From CAZOGW01 sp964579415 (GTDB taxonomy: Bacteria; Actinomycetota; Acidimicrobiia; Spongiisociales; UBA5794): a stretch of 28,689 bases of DNA. A program made the translations under genes and the position numbers. Under the pieces are notes generated by a model. That model was not told the DNA's origin. It did no database searches and saw nothing but the letters and a program-made list of their open reading frames with translations. Positions 7,386 to 16,991 of this stretch are shown here, one piece after another (within the stretch, counting starts at the first letter, position 1; each line of letters begins with the position of its first letter). The stretch lies in contig CAZOGW010000028.1 of the NCBI GenBank assembly GCA_964579415.1, forward strand, positions 1 to 28,689. The letters are read 5' to 3'.

Positions 7386-9107
7386 CTACGGGAGCTTCTC
7401 GGTCCGGTCGAAGGCGAGGCCGCTGTCCACCTCGCCGTGGCCGGCGGTCTTCTCCCGTCCCCGCCACGACACGATGGTCCCGTCGATGGCGCGGACCTGC
7501 TGATCGAACAGGTCGAGGCGGGCACCGGCACGGGTCACCTCTTCCTCATAGAGCTTGTCGATCTCGCCGGCCAGCCGGCCCCTGCCGAGCAGCGTCGGGT
7601 CCGTGACGGCGGCGTCCGAGAAGGCAGCCGCCACCAGACGAATGTCGCCTTCTTCGTCGCCTTCCCTGACGGGCGCCAGCGGGTGCCAGTACGGCGCCAC
7701 ACTGGTCTGGATCCGCCACAACAGGTCGGCCTCGACCGGCTCCGGGGGCTCGTCCGCAAGGTCTGGTTCGGAGGAGCGGACCGCACCGCGACCCATGGGC
7801 CCCTCGGCGATGCGTTCGATGATCCAGGCGAGGTTGGCTGCCTCGTCGCGTCGGAGGTCGATCCGTTCCAGCGGAGGACCGCGCAGGGCGCCCAGCGACG
7901 ACGGCAGGATCAGGAGGAGGGGATTGTCCGCCACGTCGTCGTCGACGCTTGCCGGCTGGAAGAGCCGCCCGGCGCCGTCGCCGCGGACAGTGTCATGGGT
8001 CCCCACCAGGGTGGCGACCCCGAACGTGTCGCGCACGACGACGCCGTCGACGCGTGCCACCACTCCTACCGGCAGATCCACGGGGACGAGGAACCAGTCG
8101 GGCCCGTAGATCACGGCGTATTCGATCGCCAGCATCTTGACCAGGTCGGTCGGGCCGGCGCTCACCGCTCCCAGGCTCACCCGGGCGTCCTCCATCTCCC
8201 AGTAGCGGTCGGCGGGCATTCCGGCGTAGCGGACGGGGACCGGGAGGGTGCGCCGCTGTTCGGTGCCGGTGGCGCCACCGTCGCCGGCCGCACCCAGGGA
8301 GGCGTGCCGGTCGGTGTCGACCGAGTGCCACCCGATCCCGGTCCCGTGGTACTCCGACGCCACCAGCACGACCTCGGTGTCGGTGTCCGGCAACGGTGGC
8401 GCCGCAACGGCGAAGGCGTACTCCAGCCGCTGCGGGTCCCAGGCCGGCGAGCCGGAGCGGCTTTCGTCGAGAGCCACGATGGTGGTGCGCTCCGCCCAGG
8501 TCCTCCAGTGCTGCATCTCGGCGGTGAGACGGTCGGCGTCGGCTGCAGCGCCGAGCACCACGGGTGGGGGTGACCCTTCCCGGGTGAGAGCGACAAGAGC
8601 GTCCAGCCCGTCGGTGAGGTTGCCGGCGAGAGTGCTTGCCCAGCGGGCGTCGGCGGGGGTGACGTCGCCTGGTTCTCCGCCAGGGAAGGGGAACTCCCCT
8701 CGCAGCGCGTCGATGGCGCCGCTCTCCCCGGCGGCACGGAGGGCGGCCTCGAGGCGGCGGCCGAGGCGGGCCCGCTCGCGCCACCATCGCCCACCGAGCT
8801 CCGCGCCGCCGCCGAGCTCTGCCTCCACCAGCGGCTCGAGGGGTCGGGAGCGGGGGTCGTAGGGGACGGCTTCGGCGGAGCCGTCCTCCCCCGCGGCGAG
8901 GTGGCCCGGCCGGTAACGGGTCAGCCGCGACCAGGAAGCCCACACGTCGAGGAAGACCGGCGATCCCCCGTCCTCACCGGTGAACTCGCCGAGCTGCCGC
9001 TGCCGGGCCAGCAGCCACATCGGGTCGGCGATCCGCGCCGCCAGGCCCTCCGAGATGTCGGCGGTCCGGGCGTGAGGCTCGAGGCGGGACCAGGTGGTGA
9101 GTGCCAT
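7386..9107 (-). CDS. Conserved protein of unknown function, 573 aa (LARQRQLGEF motif family)
   Basis: Last gene of the four-gene cassette. Its ATG overlaps the stop of the upstream gene by one base (TGATG), with GGGAG nine bases before it, so translation is coupled. I recognise the motif around residues 27-51, DPMWLLARQRQLGEF followed by TGEDGGSPV, as a hallmark of uncharacterised proteins. A second patterned block lies at about 296-350: VRYAGMPADRYWEMED, TDLVKMLAIEYAVIYGPDWF and LVPVDLPVG. DEAANLAWIIER (about 428-440) and a C-terminal tail with WRGREKTAG are further landmarks. Trp, Glu and aliphatic patterning suggest a mixed alpha/beta globular protein. There is no signal peptide or membrane segment. 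No catalytic motif is apparent, and a structural or assembly role is a guess from the context. Confidence 0.8.
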   Translation of the reverse strand: MALTTWSRLEPHARTADISEGLAARIADPMWLLARQRQLGEFTGEDGGSPVFLDVWASWSRLTRYRPGHLAAGEDGSAEAVPYDPRSRPLEPLVEAELGGGAELGGRWWRERARLGRRLEAALRAAGESGAIDALRGEFPFPGGEPGDVTPADARWASTLAGNLTDGLDALVALTREGSPPPVVLGAAADADRLTAEMQHWRTWAERTTIVALDESRSGSPAWDPQRLEYAFAVAAPPLPDTDTEVVLVASEYHGTGIGWHSVDTDRHASLGAAGDGGATGTEQRRTLPVPVRYAGMPADRYWEMEDARVSLGAVSAGPTDLVKMLAIEYAVIYGPDWFLVPVDLPVGVVARVDGVVVRDTFGVATLVGTHDTVRGDGAGRLFQPASVDDDVADNPLLLILPSSLGALRGPPLERIDLRRDEAANLAWIIERIAEGPMGRGAVRSSEPDLADEPPEPVEADLLWRIQTSVAPYWHPLAPVREGDEEGDIRLVAAAFSDAAVTDPTLLGRGRLAGEIDKLYEEEVTRAGARLDLFDQQVRAIDGTIVSWRGREKTAGHGEVDSGLAFDRTEKLP

Positions 9108-12100
9108 CAGGTCGCACTCCCGCCGCGGTGAGCTTCGAGCATGGCAGCCGGCCAGGCGCCGCTGAACTCGCCGATCTCCCGCGTGATCAGGCTCATCAGG
9201 TCGGGGACGTTCTCGATGCCCTCACGGACGTAGACGGCGGGGAGGTACTCGTCGAGAGCGGTGGTGGCGAGCTGGTCGAGCTCGACGAGGCGGAGGCGGG
9301 CCAGGTCGAGCGTGTCGGACACCATCGACTCGATCATCTCCCACGACCAGGGTTGTGCGGAGTTGTCCGGGTCGGGATGGACGGCGAGGAGGACCGACTG
9401 GGGAGCGCGAGCGTCGGGTGCGTCGTAGTGGACCGCCAGACCGGTCGTGGTGTCGGGCCGGGGGAGCACCTCGGTCCATTCGTCGAGGACAAGCCCGCCC
9501 GTGAGCGAGGCGATGTCGGTGCCGGGCTCGGTCAGCATCACCGTGTGCACCAGGGGCTCCGCGGCCGGCGGCGCGGTACCGGCCACCCAACCTGCGTCCT
9601 GGCGGCGGGGGAGCTGGCAGACGACCGGGTCCAACCCGGGACTCCCGGCAACCGTGGAGGCGAGGCGGAAGTCGTCGACTCGGCCCAAGGCGGGGCGGAC
9701 CCGCGCCGAGGACTCGATCCAGTCGTCCACGACGAAGGCACCCTCCCACTCCCCGCCGCCCAGGTCGGCGGTGGTGAGGATCCCGGAGGGCAGGTCCCCG
9801 CCACCGCTCAACGCGGGGACGACGATCAGGCTGGGGCCGAGGAGCGTCGTCGCCGCTTCCTGCAGGGCGGCCAGGCGTCCTTCCGCGTCGCCTGCTCCGG
9901 CGGTGCGGGCGCCGCCAGGTTCCTCGGCCCCCTCGCCGAGTTGCCTCTCGGCCTCGTCACAGAGCTTGGCGCCATGTTCTGCGACCGCCCAGGCGGCTGC
10001 GATCAACTCGCTGTCGGTGGCGGCGGCAGCGGTGACGGCCGACGGGATCCCATGATCGGCGAGTAACGCCACCGCTCGGCGGATGCCGTCAAGGTCGGGT
10101 GGTGCGGCCGCACCGTCGTCGGGGAGCATCTCATCGAGCCCGACTACGGCCGAGCGCAGGGTTCCTGCCAGGTTGCCGAGGGCGGCTTCGGCGTCGTCCA
10201 GGGAGCCCGCAGGCAGATGGGGAGGCGGTGGCATCTCGCCGCCGCGGTAGCTCTCCGACTCAGGTGGCGCCATCAGGTCGGTGGCGACGAGGGGCCGTGC
10301 CGAGTTGAGTACCTCGGCCAGAGTGCCGGCGACGGCGAGGAGCCGCTGCCATGCGGCGTCGCTCACCGGTACGGTCTCGACGGGCACTGCGGCGGCGGCT
10401 GCGACCCGGGAGGCCAGCGGGACCATGCCGGTCCCCGTCGCTCCCGCCTCTGCGACCACGTCGAGGGCGCAAATCCCCAGGTCGGCGGGGGTGATCGACC
10501 TGCCGTCACCTACGGGAAGCGGCCACCCCGACGGTGGTCCGAGCTGCCGACCCACCCACGCTTCCAGCGCCGGCGTCACGGCCGCCCGGGGCCGGTCCCG
10601 GGGCCAGTCGGAGTCTCCGCTCGCGGCGAAGGGCACGACTACCCGATGTGTCACCGACGTGCCGTGGTGCGGCGTGTCGATCACCTCGATCTCGGCAGGG
10701 GGCGGCGCCCCCGTCGCCACCGCCTCGAACGTGGCGGCGGCGCGCAGCGGGTTGCCGTCGGCCATCTGGTGGAGTCCCTCGGCGACGAGGAGGTCGGCTA
10801 CGGCCTCGACGGCCTTGTCCAACTCCTTGAACACGGAGTCGAGCGCCGCCCGGACCGCTCCGTCGGGGGTCTCGTGTTCCGGCTTGACGGTCACCGGGGG
10901 CTCGCCATCTTCCCGCTTCCAAGCCTGCCATGCCTCCACGCCGTCGACCACCTCGCGGGGGACGACCTGGTCGGCTCGGTCGGAGCCGTCGTCGTCGACC
11001 GTGCCCCGCTGCGGGTAGCGCTTGCGGAGCGGGTCCACGTAGCGGTGCAGGTTGACCCCGGGAAGGGATCTCTCGTGGAGCAGGCGCTCCAGGCGGTAGC
11101 CGAGGACGGCTCCGAGCGGTTGCCCGTTCCTCACCGCGTCGAGGATCCAGGCCCCGGCGCGGACCCGTGCCGAGGTGAGATCGATGCTGGCCACGGTCGA
11201 GCCGCCGCCGCCGTGAGCCAGCTCGCCGGAGCGCAGCAGCGCTCCTGTCGTCGCCTGTGCCAGCGACGGGGCGTGGACCCAGCCGACCTGATCCCGTGGC
11301 GTGACGATGTCGGTGGCGTCCCCGATGCGATCGAGCCATCCCTCGGGCAGCGAATTGCGGACCTCGTCGGGTTCCAGGTCGACCACCCACCCGAAGCCGC
11401 CCACATGGACGCCGTCGGACCGGCGCGAGCGGAGGAGGTCGAGGCGGCGCAACGCCACCGACGTGTACCAGGCGTCGAGGCGGTTGGTGCCCACCGAGAG
11501 AGTCTCTCCCACCAGCCGGGTCAGGGTGTCGTCGTCGAGGTTCTTCCCGGCCAGGGCTCCCACCGCGTCCCGGGTCTTACGGAACAGCGCGCTCATCGGG
11601 GGCAGGGCGACGCCCACCGGCAACTCGAAGCTCCCGGTGATGACGTCGTTGACGGTTGGAGCGCCGTCGAAATCGAGTTGTGGCCAGTTGTCGCGGGCGA
11701 TCTCGGCGAAGGGTGTGGCACCGAGGGCGGTGACGCTGTAGGTGCTGTCGCCCAGCGCCAGCGACTCGATTTCGGCGGACTGCGTGACGAGGCTCCTCCA
11801 CGGGGAATCGTCGAAGCGGTTCGCCGGGGGACGGGCGACAGCGATACCCGACTGCTCGTTGGCGAGGATGAGGCTGCGCTGGACCAACTGGTAGAGCAGG
11901 TCGCTCGGTTGCTCCTCCTCCGGAATCATCAGCAGCGTGGAGGGGCCGCCCCATTGCGCCAGCTTGGCCAGGTAGTCCGATGGCGTCCGGCGGCCGTCGC
12001 CCTCTCCTGTGGTCCTGGCGATCGGGATGCGGAGCAGTTCCGAATCGCCCAGCTCCATCCCGGCGAGGCGGGAGCCGGTCACGCCCGGCAGCACCGAGCC

Positions 12101-13708
12101 CACCAGCGAGCGGTAGGCCGACACGGTCACGTGGTGTTGGATGCGGTCGAGGGCGCCGGCCGAGATGGCGCCGGAGGTGAGGCCGAACAGTTCGGGGTGG
12201 GTGCTGCTGTACAGCTTGCCGGCGAGCTCCCCCTTGACCATGCGGACCCAGTAGGCGCCGGGATGTGGCACCGCCCCCAGGCCGAGGGTCTGCAGGAGCC
12301 GGCGCCCCGCCTCATCGAGCCCTGCGGCGCCGGAGACCGGGGTGTTGGCGGCGCCGGCCGCCAGGTCCCAGAAGTTTCTGAGGATGCCGAGGAGGGCGAT
12401 GAGGTCACCCAGCAGTCCATCCTCGCCGTCCTGGGGAGCGAATCTTGAGAAGTCGGTCACCGGCAGGATGCCGTAGGGTTGGCGGCCGATCCTGAGCGTG
12501 GCCAGGGACGGGCCGCCGCGGACGTAGCCCACGATGTGGTCCCGGGCGAACTCGTAGATATCCTCGAACCGGTCGAGCCTGGGGATGGTGTCGCTCCGGG
12601 AGGCGTCGAGTTCGGCGGGGAGGATGAGCTGGCCCAGCATCTCGCCCCAGGTGACCGGGAACAGCGCCTCGGCCATCAGCCGTGCATGGACGCCGTGGCT
12701 CTGGTCGGCGCCGGGAAGCCCGCCGAAGTCCACGCCGGAGAGCCCGAAGGCGAGCTGGGCCAGTTGCGCCGCGGTGCCCGCCTCGGCGAGGGAGGCCGGC
12801 GGCGGCGACGGCGGCTCAGGTTCCGCCTTTGCCCGGTGGTACAGGTTTCTGAGGTCGGCCGCCGGCGACCACGCCGACCTGTCGTCGCCGAGGTTGTTGG
12901 TTGCTGCCCCTACCGGCAGGAACCCGGACATGGCGCGGGCGAAGTGGGCGTTGAGCAGCCCCTCCACCGCAGCCGTGCCGGCGGTGGCATCTTCCGGGTC
13001 GGGGACGCGGACACCGAACACGAGAAGGCGGTCGATCCGTGGAGGCGGCTCGACACCGCGAGCGAATCTGTCCGGGGGCAGGTCGACCGTGACCGCCATT
13101 CCGGCTTCCACCGCGGCGTCGTAGTCGGCCAGCCAGCGAGCCTCGACGCCGAGGAAGAACTCTTCATCGCGGTCCAGCCCCAAGGTGCCGTCGGGGAGCG
13201 TCCCGGGTCCCATGACGAGGTCCTGCCGTACCGGTTCCGTGACCGCGGTGAAGATGCGGTCGTTCCCCACCCAACCGGTGACGACCCACCTGTCCGGCAG
13301 CGCCACCGCCCTCGGTACCCACCCGGTGCGATCCCCGGGCGCGGGAGCTCCGTTGCGGGTGGCGGTCGCCACGTGGAGGGCACGATGCTGGCCGACCTCG
13401 GCGACGAACCGCTCCCACGCGGCCCAACGCAGCCGGTCGTTCTCGTCGGGGTCGTCGTCGTCGACACCGTCGTGGGTGTCCCAGAAGGCATTTCCGGCGG
13501 TGTGCTCGTGCTCGGTGAGGGTCGGGTCCTGGTCGTCGATGCCGATGTCGTCGGGGAAGACGCGCACCTTCAGCACCGGAACCTCCGCCTCGGTGCCCTC
13601 CGGTGTCTGCCGGACGGGGTAGAGGAAGCGGGTCTCGACACGAACCGGCAGCAGCACCAGGGGGAGGCCCGGGTCCAGCGGCCCGAAGTCGGGGAGGTCG
13701 GCACTCAT
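9107..13708 (-). CDS. Large conserved protein of unknown function, 1533 aa (LPVRVETRF motif family)
   Basis: The start is taken at the ATG at 13708 (MSADLPDFGPLD), 13 bases after the stop of the preceding gene, with GGGGA seven bases upstream. The longer open frame to 14182 is Arg/Ser-rich shadow of the preceding gene. Landmarks in order: LVLLPVRVETRFLYPV near residue 16; VRVFPDDIGIDDQDPTLTEHE; a FARDHIVGYVRGGPSL segment followed by LRIGRQPYGILPVTDFSRF near 410; a long helical, Ala-rich middle; and near the end GLVLDEWTEVLPRPDTTTGL followed by VHYDAPDARAPQSVLLAVHPD and a helix DTLDLARLRLVELDQL. These blocks resemble uncharacterised proteins I have seen without assigned function. There is no signal peptide or membrane segment. 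Coupling to both flanking genes suggests they work as one complex. Confidence 0.82.
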   Translation of the reverse strand: MSADLPDFGPLDPGLPLVLLPVRVETRFLYPVRQTPEGTEAEVPVLKVRVFPDDIGIDDQDPTLTEHEHTAGNAFWDTHDGVDDDDPDENDRLRWAAWERFVAEVGQHRALHVATATRNGAPAPGDRTGWVPRAVALPDRWVVTGWVGNDRIFTAVTEPVRQDLVMGPGTLPDGTLGLDRDEEFFLGVEARWLADYDAAVEAGMAVTVDLPPDRFARGVEPPPRIDRLLVFGVRVPDPEDATAGTAAVEGLLNAHFARAMSGFLPVGAATNNLGDDRSAWSPAADLRNLYHRAKAEPEPPSPPPASLAEAGTAAQLAQLAFGLSGVDFGGLPGADQSHGVHARLMAEALFPVTWGEMLGQLILPAELDASRSDTIPRLDRFEDIYEFARDHIVGYVRGGPSLATLRIGRQPYGILPVTDFSRFAPQDGEDGLLGDLIALLGILRNFWDLAAGAANTPVSGAAGLDEAGRRLLQTLGLGAVPHPGAYWVRMVKGELAGKLYSSTHPELFGLTSGAISAGALDRIQHHVTVSAYRSLVGSVLPGVTGSRLAGMELGDSELLRIPIARTTGEGDGRRTPSDYLAKLAQWGGPSTLLMIPEEEQPSDLLYQLVQRSLILANEQSGIAVARPPANRFDDSPWRSLVTQSAEIESLALGDSTYSVTALGATPFAEIARDNWPQLDFDGAPTVNDVITGSFELPVGVALPPMSALFRKTRDAVGALAGKNLDDDTLTRLVGETLSVGTNRLDAWYTSVALRRLDLLRSRRSDGVHVGGFGWVVDLEPDEVRNSLPEGWLDRIGDATDIVTPRDQVGWVHAPSLAQATTGALLRSGELAHGGGGSTVASIDLTSARVRAGAWILDAVRNGQPLGAVLGYRLERLLHERSLPGVNLHRYVDPLRKRYPQRGTVDDDGSDRADQVVPREVVDGVEAWQAWKREDGEPPVTVKPEHETPDGAVRAALDSVFKELDKAVEAVADLLVAEGLHQMADGNPLRAAATFEAVATGAPPPAEIEVIDTPHHGTSVTHRVVVPFAASGDSDWPRDRPRAAVTPALEAWVGRQLGPPSGWPLPVGDGRSITPADLGICALDVVAEAGATGTGMVPLASRVAAAAAVPVETVPVSDAAWQRLLAVAGTLAEVLNSARPLVATDLMAPPESESYRGGEMPPPPHLPAGSLDDAEAALGNLAGTLRSAVVGLDEMLPDDGAAAPPDLDGIRRAVALLADHGIPSAVTAAAATDSELIAAAWAVAEHGAKLCDEAERQLGEGAEEPGGARTAGAGDAEGRLAALQEAATTLLGPSLIVVPALSGGGDLPSGILTTADLGGGEWEGAFVVDDWIESSARVRPALGRVDDFRLASTVAGSPGLDPVVCQLPRRQDAGWVAGTAPPAAEPLVHTVMLTEPGTDIASLTGGLVLDEWTEVLPRPDTTTGLAVHYDAPDARAPQSVLLAVHPDPDNSAQPWSWEMIESMVSDTLDLARLRLVELDQLATTALDEYLPAVYVREGIENVPDLMSLITREIGEFSGAWPAAMLEAHRGGSAT

Positions 13709-13721
13709 GTGAGGGTCCCCA

Positions 13722-16700
13722 TCAGAGGTACTCCGTGGCGGGAAGGAAGAGCTGGAACGGCATCTGGAGTAAGCCCGCGGCGACTGCCGCCGCCGGGCTT
13801 TCGTCGTCCCACCAGTCGGACATCCAGCCAGGCACACTCTGCGGGCGGCCTCCGAGGACGATGTGGTTGTCGGCGACCAGTCCGGTGTCTCCGATCCACT
13901 TCCAGGAGAGGTCGTTCGGTTCCTGAGGCTGCCTCTCAAGATCTTCCGGCTCCTCGTCCAACCCGAAGCGTGGCTCCTCCAGAGGTTGGGTGAGCGCGAT
14001 GTACCAGCTCTTGGAACCGGTGGTCTCCTGGAGCTGCCGGCGGGTGATCGCCAGTGCCACGTAGGTGATGTCTTCGGGAAGCGTCCCCCGGAACAGCTCG
14101 TAGGCCACGCCGCCGTCGGGGTGACCGCTGTCGTGGACGAAGTTCCCGGTGCCGTCGACGGAGCCGAACACCGCGGCGACAAGGGTGTTGGGGTAGCGGC
14201 GCAGCAGCTCGCCCCGGATCACGACGAAGGTGCCGGCGTCGCCGTCGTCCACGGCGGCTCGACCGGCCGGGTTGGCGCCGAGGCGGTCGCCCCAGAGGTG
14301 CATCTGGTCGGTGTCGTCGGGACCGGACGCGCCGATCAGGGTGGGCGCCGTGGGCCAGAACCGGGCGAAGCAGGTGCCCATCTGGTCCGTCGGATACCCC
14401 CGCCACAGCAGCTCGCGGGCCATCTCGTGGTTGGCGCCGGCGAGGGCGGATTCGACGAACCGCCGGTTGGCGAAGAACACGGTGATCGAGTCGGGGGGGA
14501 GGGCGCCGGCGTTGCCCAGCACCCAGTCACGGTCGAGGCGGGTCAGCCGGTCGACGAACGGATCCGGGAAGGTGGGGGCGGCCATGATGGGCCGGGTCGG
14601 CTTCCGCTTGCGCGGGCCGGGCTTGACCTCGATGAGCCAGGACAGCATCTGGAGGTAGCGGGCAGACGGATCGAGCCCGGTCACCACCGCGTCGCGGACG
14701 TCGTTCACCGCGACGGCGCGGAACGACGGCACCTGACGCCGATCGGATGGGGGCGTGACCGCGTCGATGCCCGCTCCCACCTGGCCGACAATCGCCGAAA
14801 CCCGAGCCGGGTCGAGTTCGGTCAGCACCGACGGCACGTCGTCGTCGAGGTTGAACCGGGATCTGGCTTCCCCGAGAAGCGCCGACACCCGCGCCTGGGA
14901 GGTCAGCACGCTCTGCTCGACGGTTTCCGTCTCCTTCAGGTTCCGCAGCACGAACGTGCCCAGCCGGTTCCGGTCGACACGGACCCTGCCCTCGAATTCG
15001 TGGAGGTCGAGCGTCCCTTCGTCGGCCAGTTGGAGGAGTGCAGCCATGGTCTCGGCGGACACGTCCACCTTGGCGTCGGTGGGGGCGTCGAGCAGGTGAT
15101 TGACGTCCTGGCGGATCCGGACCGACCAGTCGGCGCCGCCCTCCTCGATCCGGGTGTCGACCCTGGCCCTCATCACCCTGGCCCAGGCGGGTTCCGTCCC
15201 GCCGCGGTAGCGCCGGATCACGCCCTCCACCGGCTGCACCACGGTCGGAGGATGGGCCTGCAGGTCGGCGTCGGCCTGCTCGATGGCCGTCCTCAAGCTC
15301 TCGACGCCGTGGACGTACTTCTCCAGGGAGAGCCCCGTCGATTCCTCGACCGCCGCGGCTAGCCCGACGCCGTCGAGGAAGGCTGTGAGCCGCTCTATGG
15401 GGAGCCGGTGGGGCCGGTCGGCGAGCCGATCGGGCACGATGGAGACCTCACCCCTGAGCAGGGGCGCGGCGATGGCGCCGAGGACCGAAGCGGTCGCTGC
15501 GCCGGCGACGGGCCGGGTGAGGCGGCGGGAGGTGCGGGTGAACGATGCGCTCAGTGTCAGCGGCGGCATCGGAGATGTCCGCACCACGGCTGTCAAGGTG
15601 TTCCCCTCGTCCTGGATGCGGAGCCGGCTGAGAGCGGGGTGCGCCAGTTGCAGCAGCGACCCGTCCGTGCGCGCGATCACCCGGCTTGCGTAGAGATGCT
15701 GGGCGGCATGCAGGAACAGCTGACCCCACCGCCGCCTGCGGTTGGCTGCCATCACGTCGTCGAGTTGCTCCCACGCCGACGCCATCAGTTGTTCCTGGTC
15801 CGTCACCACGACGTGGGAACCGGCTCCGGCCGCCACCCGCAGCGCCGGGTCGAGGTTCAACTCGGTGACCCACTGTGGCACCGGGGGGGCTCCTGCCTGC
15901 GGGACGACGCGGCGCGTCTCTGCATGCCACTGCCCGTAGATGGGCGGCCCCACCGCCGGCCGGTCGGCTCCGCCGGGTGCTTCCCTCATCTTCTCGGGCA
16001 GGTCCAGCAGGTCGGCGAGGATGGAAGCGGCGCCGCCCTCGACCTCGGGTTGGCGGGTGGACCCTTCCGCGGTGGTGATCGCCGTCGGCATCCTGGCGAC
16101 GTAGGACTCGAAGAGCGAGGGTGAACCCTGCGGTGGCTGGATACGCGACCGGATGGGGTCGACCAGCACCCGGCGCATCCCGACGGCTTCGATCTCTTGC
16201 GGCTCGGACTTGTGCAGCCTTCTCGCCAGTGTCTCGAAGTCGCCTTCGGGGCCGGTGGCGAATCGCCAGTGCCGGTACACCGGCAGGGTGACGTCGCCGC
16301 CGCCACGGGTCCAGGCCGGCGCGGAGCCGCCTGGCGACTGCTCGCCGCGCCGCGCCCGGAGCCCGGCGCGCCTCCCGGCCTCGAAAGTGGGGACGACACA
16401 CGCCACGTACTTCCTGGTGGCCTCGAAGCGTCGCGGCGCCAGGAGCCGCGAGCGGGCATGACCGCCCCACTGTGACGATGTCACAAGGTTCGTGTCGATC
16501 TCTGCGGCGCCGTTCGCTACGACCTGCACGTGAGCCCACGCCCACAGCTCGTCGGGATGGGGCAGCTCGCCGGGCGAAGCCACCAGGAAGGGGTTCGGTG
16601 ATCCGGGTCGTGTCCTCACCCGCGTGCCGTCCTCGTCCTCGACGACCACCAACGCCAGCCATGGCCTGATGGGTTCGCTGCCGTCGGGACTGAACATCCA

Positions 16701-16991
16701 GGGAAGGTCCGGGTGGGCGAACTCGACGGCTGCGAGGTAGTTGGGCTCTGCGACGAGGTCGCCCGGCACCGGCGTCATGCGAATCACCTGTGACGGGTCC
16801 AGCCCGGTGACGTCGCCGGGGCCGAGGACCGGCACACCCTGGACGTGGCTGAGCGATTGCGACTTCCCGCCGCTGTCGGTGACGGAGCCGGTGACCTCGA
16901 CGGTCGCCACGCCACGTCCGTTGCCGTTCCCGTCCCCGGCCATCAGGGTGCCGGCGCCCCGGCGCGAGAAGGGCAGGAACCAGTAGTTCAC
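13722..16991 (-). CDS. Large conserved protein of unknown function, 1089 aa (EPNYLAxxEF motif family)
   Basis: The GTG start at 16991 overlaps the stop of the DUF6603 gene in a GTGA quartet (4 nt). The protein opens VNYWFLPFSRRGAG. Near residues 63-105 it has LGPGDVTGLDPSQVIR, then EPNYLAAVEFAHPDLPWMFS and IRPWLALVVVEDE, a patterned block I recognise from uncharacterised proteins. The C-terminal third carries NHEMARELLWRGYPTDQMGT, CFARFWP, RGELLRRYPNTLVAAVFG, FRGTLPEDITYVALAI and EEPRFGLDEE, also recurrent in such proteins. The middle is helical. No transmembrane segment or secretion signal is seen. The strongly constrained aromatic and Arg-rich motifs indicate an ordered assembly interface or active centre, but the function is unknown. 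It lies between DUF6603 and the 1533-aa gene in the same transcription unit. Confidence 0.82.
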   Translation of the reverse strand: MNYWFLPFSRRGAGTLMAGDGNGNGRGVATVEVTGSVTDSGGKSQSLSHVQGVPVLGPGDVTGLDPSQVIRMTPVPGDLVAEPNYLAAVEFAHPDLPWMFSPDGSEPIRPWLALVVVEDEDGTRVRTRPGSPNPFLVASPGELPHPDELWAWAHVQVVANGAAEIDTNLVTSSQWGGHARSRLLAPRRFEATRKYVACVVPTFEAGRRAGLRARRGEQSPGGSAPAWTRGGGDVTLPVYRHWRFATGPEGDFETLARRLHKSEPQEIEAVGMRRVLVDPIRSRIQPPQGSPSLFESYVARMPTAITTAEGSTRQPEVEGGAASILADLLDLPEKMREAPGGADRPAVGPPIYGQWHAETRRVVPQAGAPPVPQWVTELNLDPALRVAAGAGSHVVVTDQEQLMASAWEQLDDVMAANRRRRWGQLFLHAAQHLYASRVIARTDGSLLQLAHPALSRLRIQDEGNTLTAVVRTSPMPPLTLSASFTRTSRRLTRPVAGAATASVLGAIAAPLLRGEVSIVPDRLADRPHRLPIERLTAFLDGVGLAAAVEESTGLSLEKYVHGVESLRTAIEQADADLQAHPPTVVQPVEGVIRRYRGGTEPAWARVMRARVDTRIEEGGADWSVRIRQDVNHLLDAPTDAKVDVSAETMAALLQLADEGTLDLHEFEGRVRVDRNRLGTFVLRNLKETETVEQSVLTSQARVSALLGEARSRFNLDDDVPSVLTELDPARVSAIVGQVGAGIDAVTPPSDRRQVPSFRAVAVNDVRDAVVTGLDPSARYLQMLSWLIEVKPGPRKRKPTRPIMAAPTFPDPFVDRLTRLDRDWVLGNAGALPPDSITVFFANRRFVESALAGANHEMARELLWRGYPTDQMGTCFARFWPTAPTLIGASGPDDTDQMHLWGDRLGANPAGRAAVDDGDAGTFVVIRGELLRRYPNTLVAAVFGSVDGTGNFVHDSGHPDGGVAYELFRGTLPEDITYVALAITRRQLQETTGSKSWYIALTQPLEEPRFGLDEEPEDLERQPQEPNDLSWKWIGDTGLVADNHIVLGGRPQSVPGWMSDWWDDESPAAAVAAGLLQMPFQLFLPATEYL

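Noticed and set aside
10217..12448. 743-codon open frame on the plus strand opposite the 1533-aa gene
   Set aside because: It is one of many antisense frames kept open by extreme GC bias. Its translation is Gly/Arg/Val-rich without domain patterning, while the minus-strand protein has recognisable conserved blocks.
13709..14182. Longer N-terminus for the 1533-aa protein
   Set aside because: The extension is Ser/Arg/Pro-rich shadow of the preceding gene, and a proper start with a spaced ribosome site lies at 13708.
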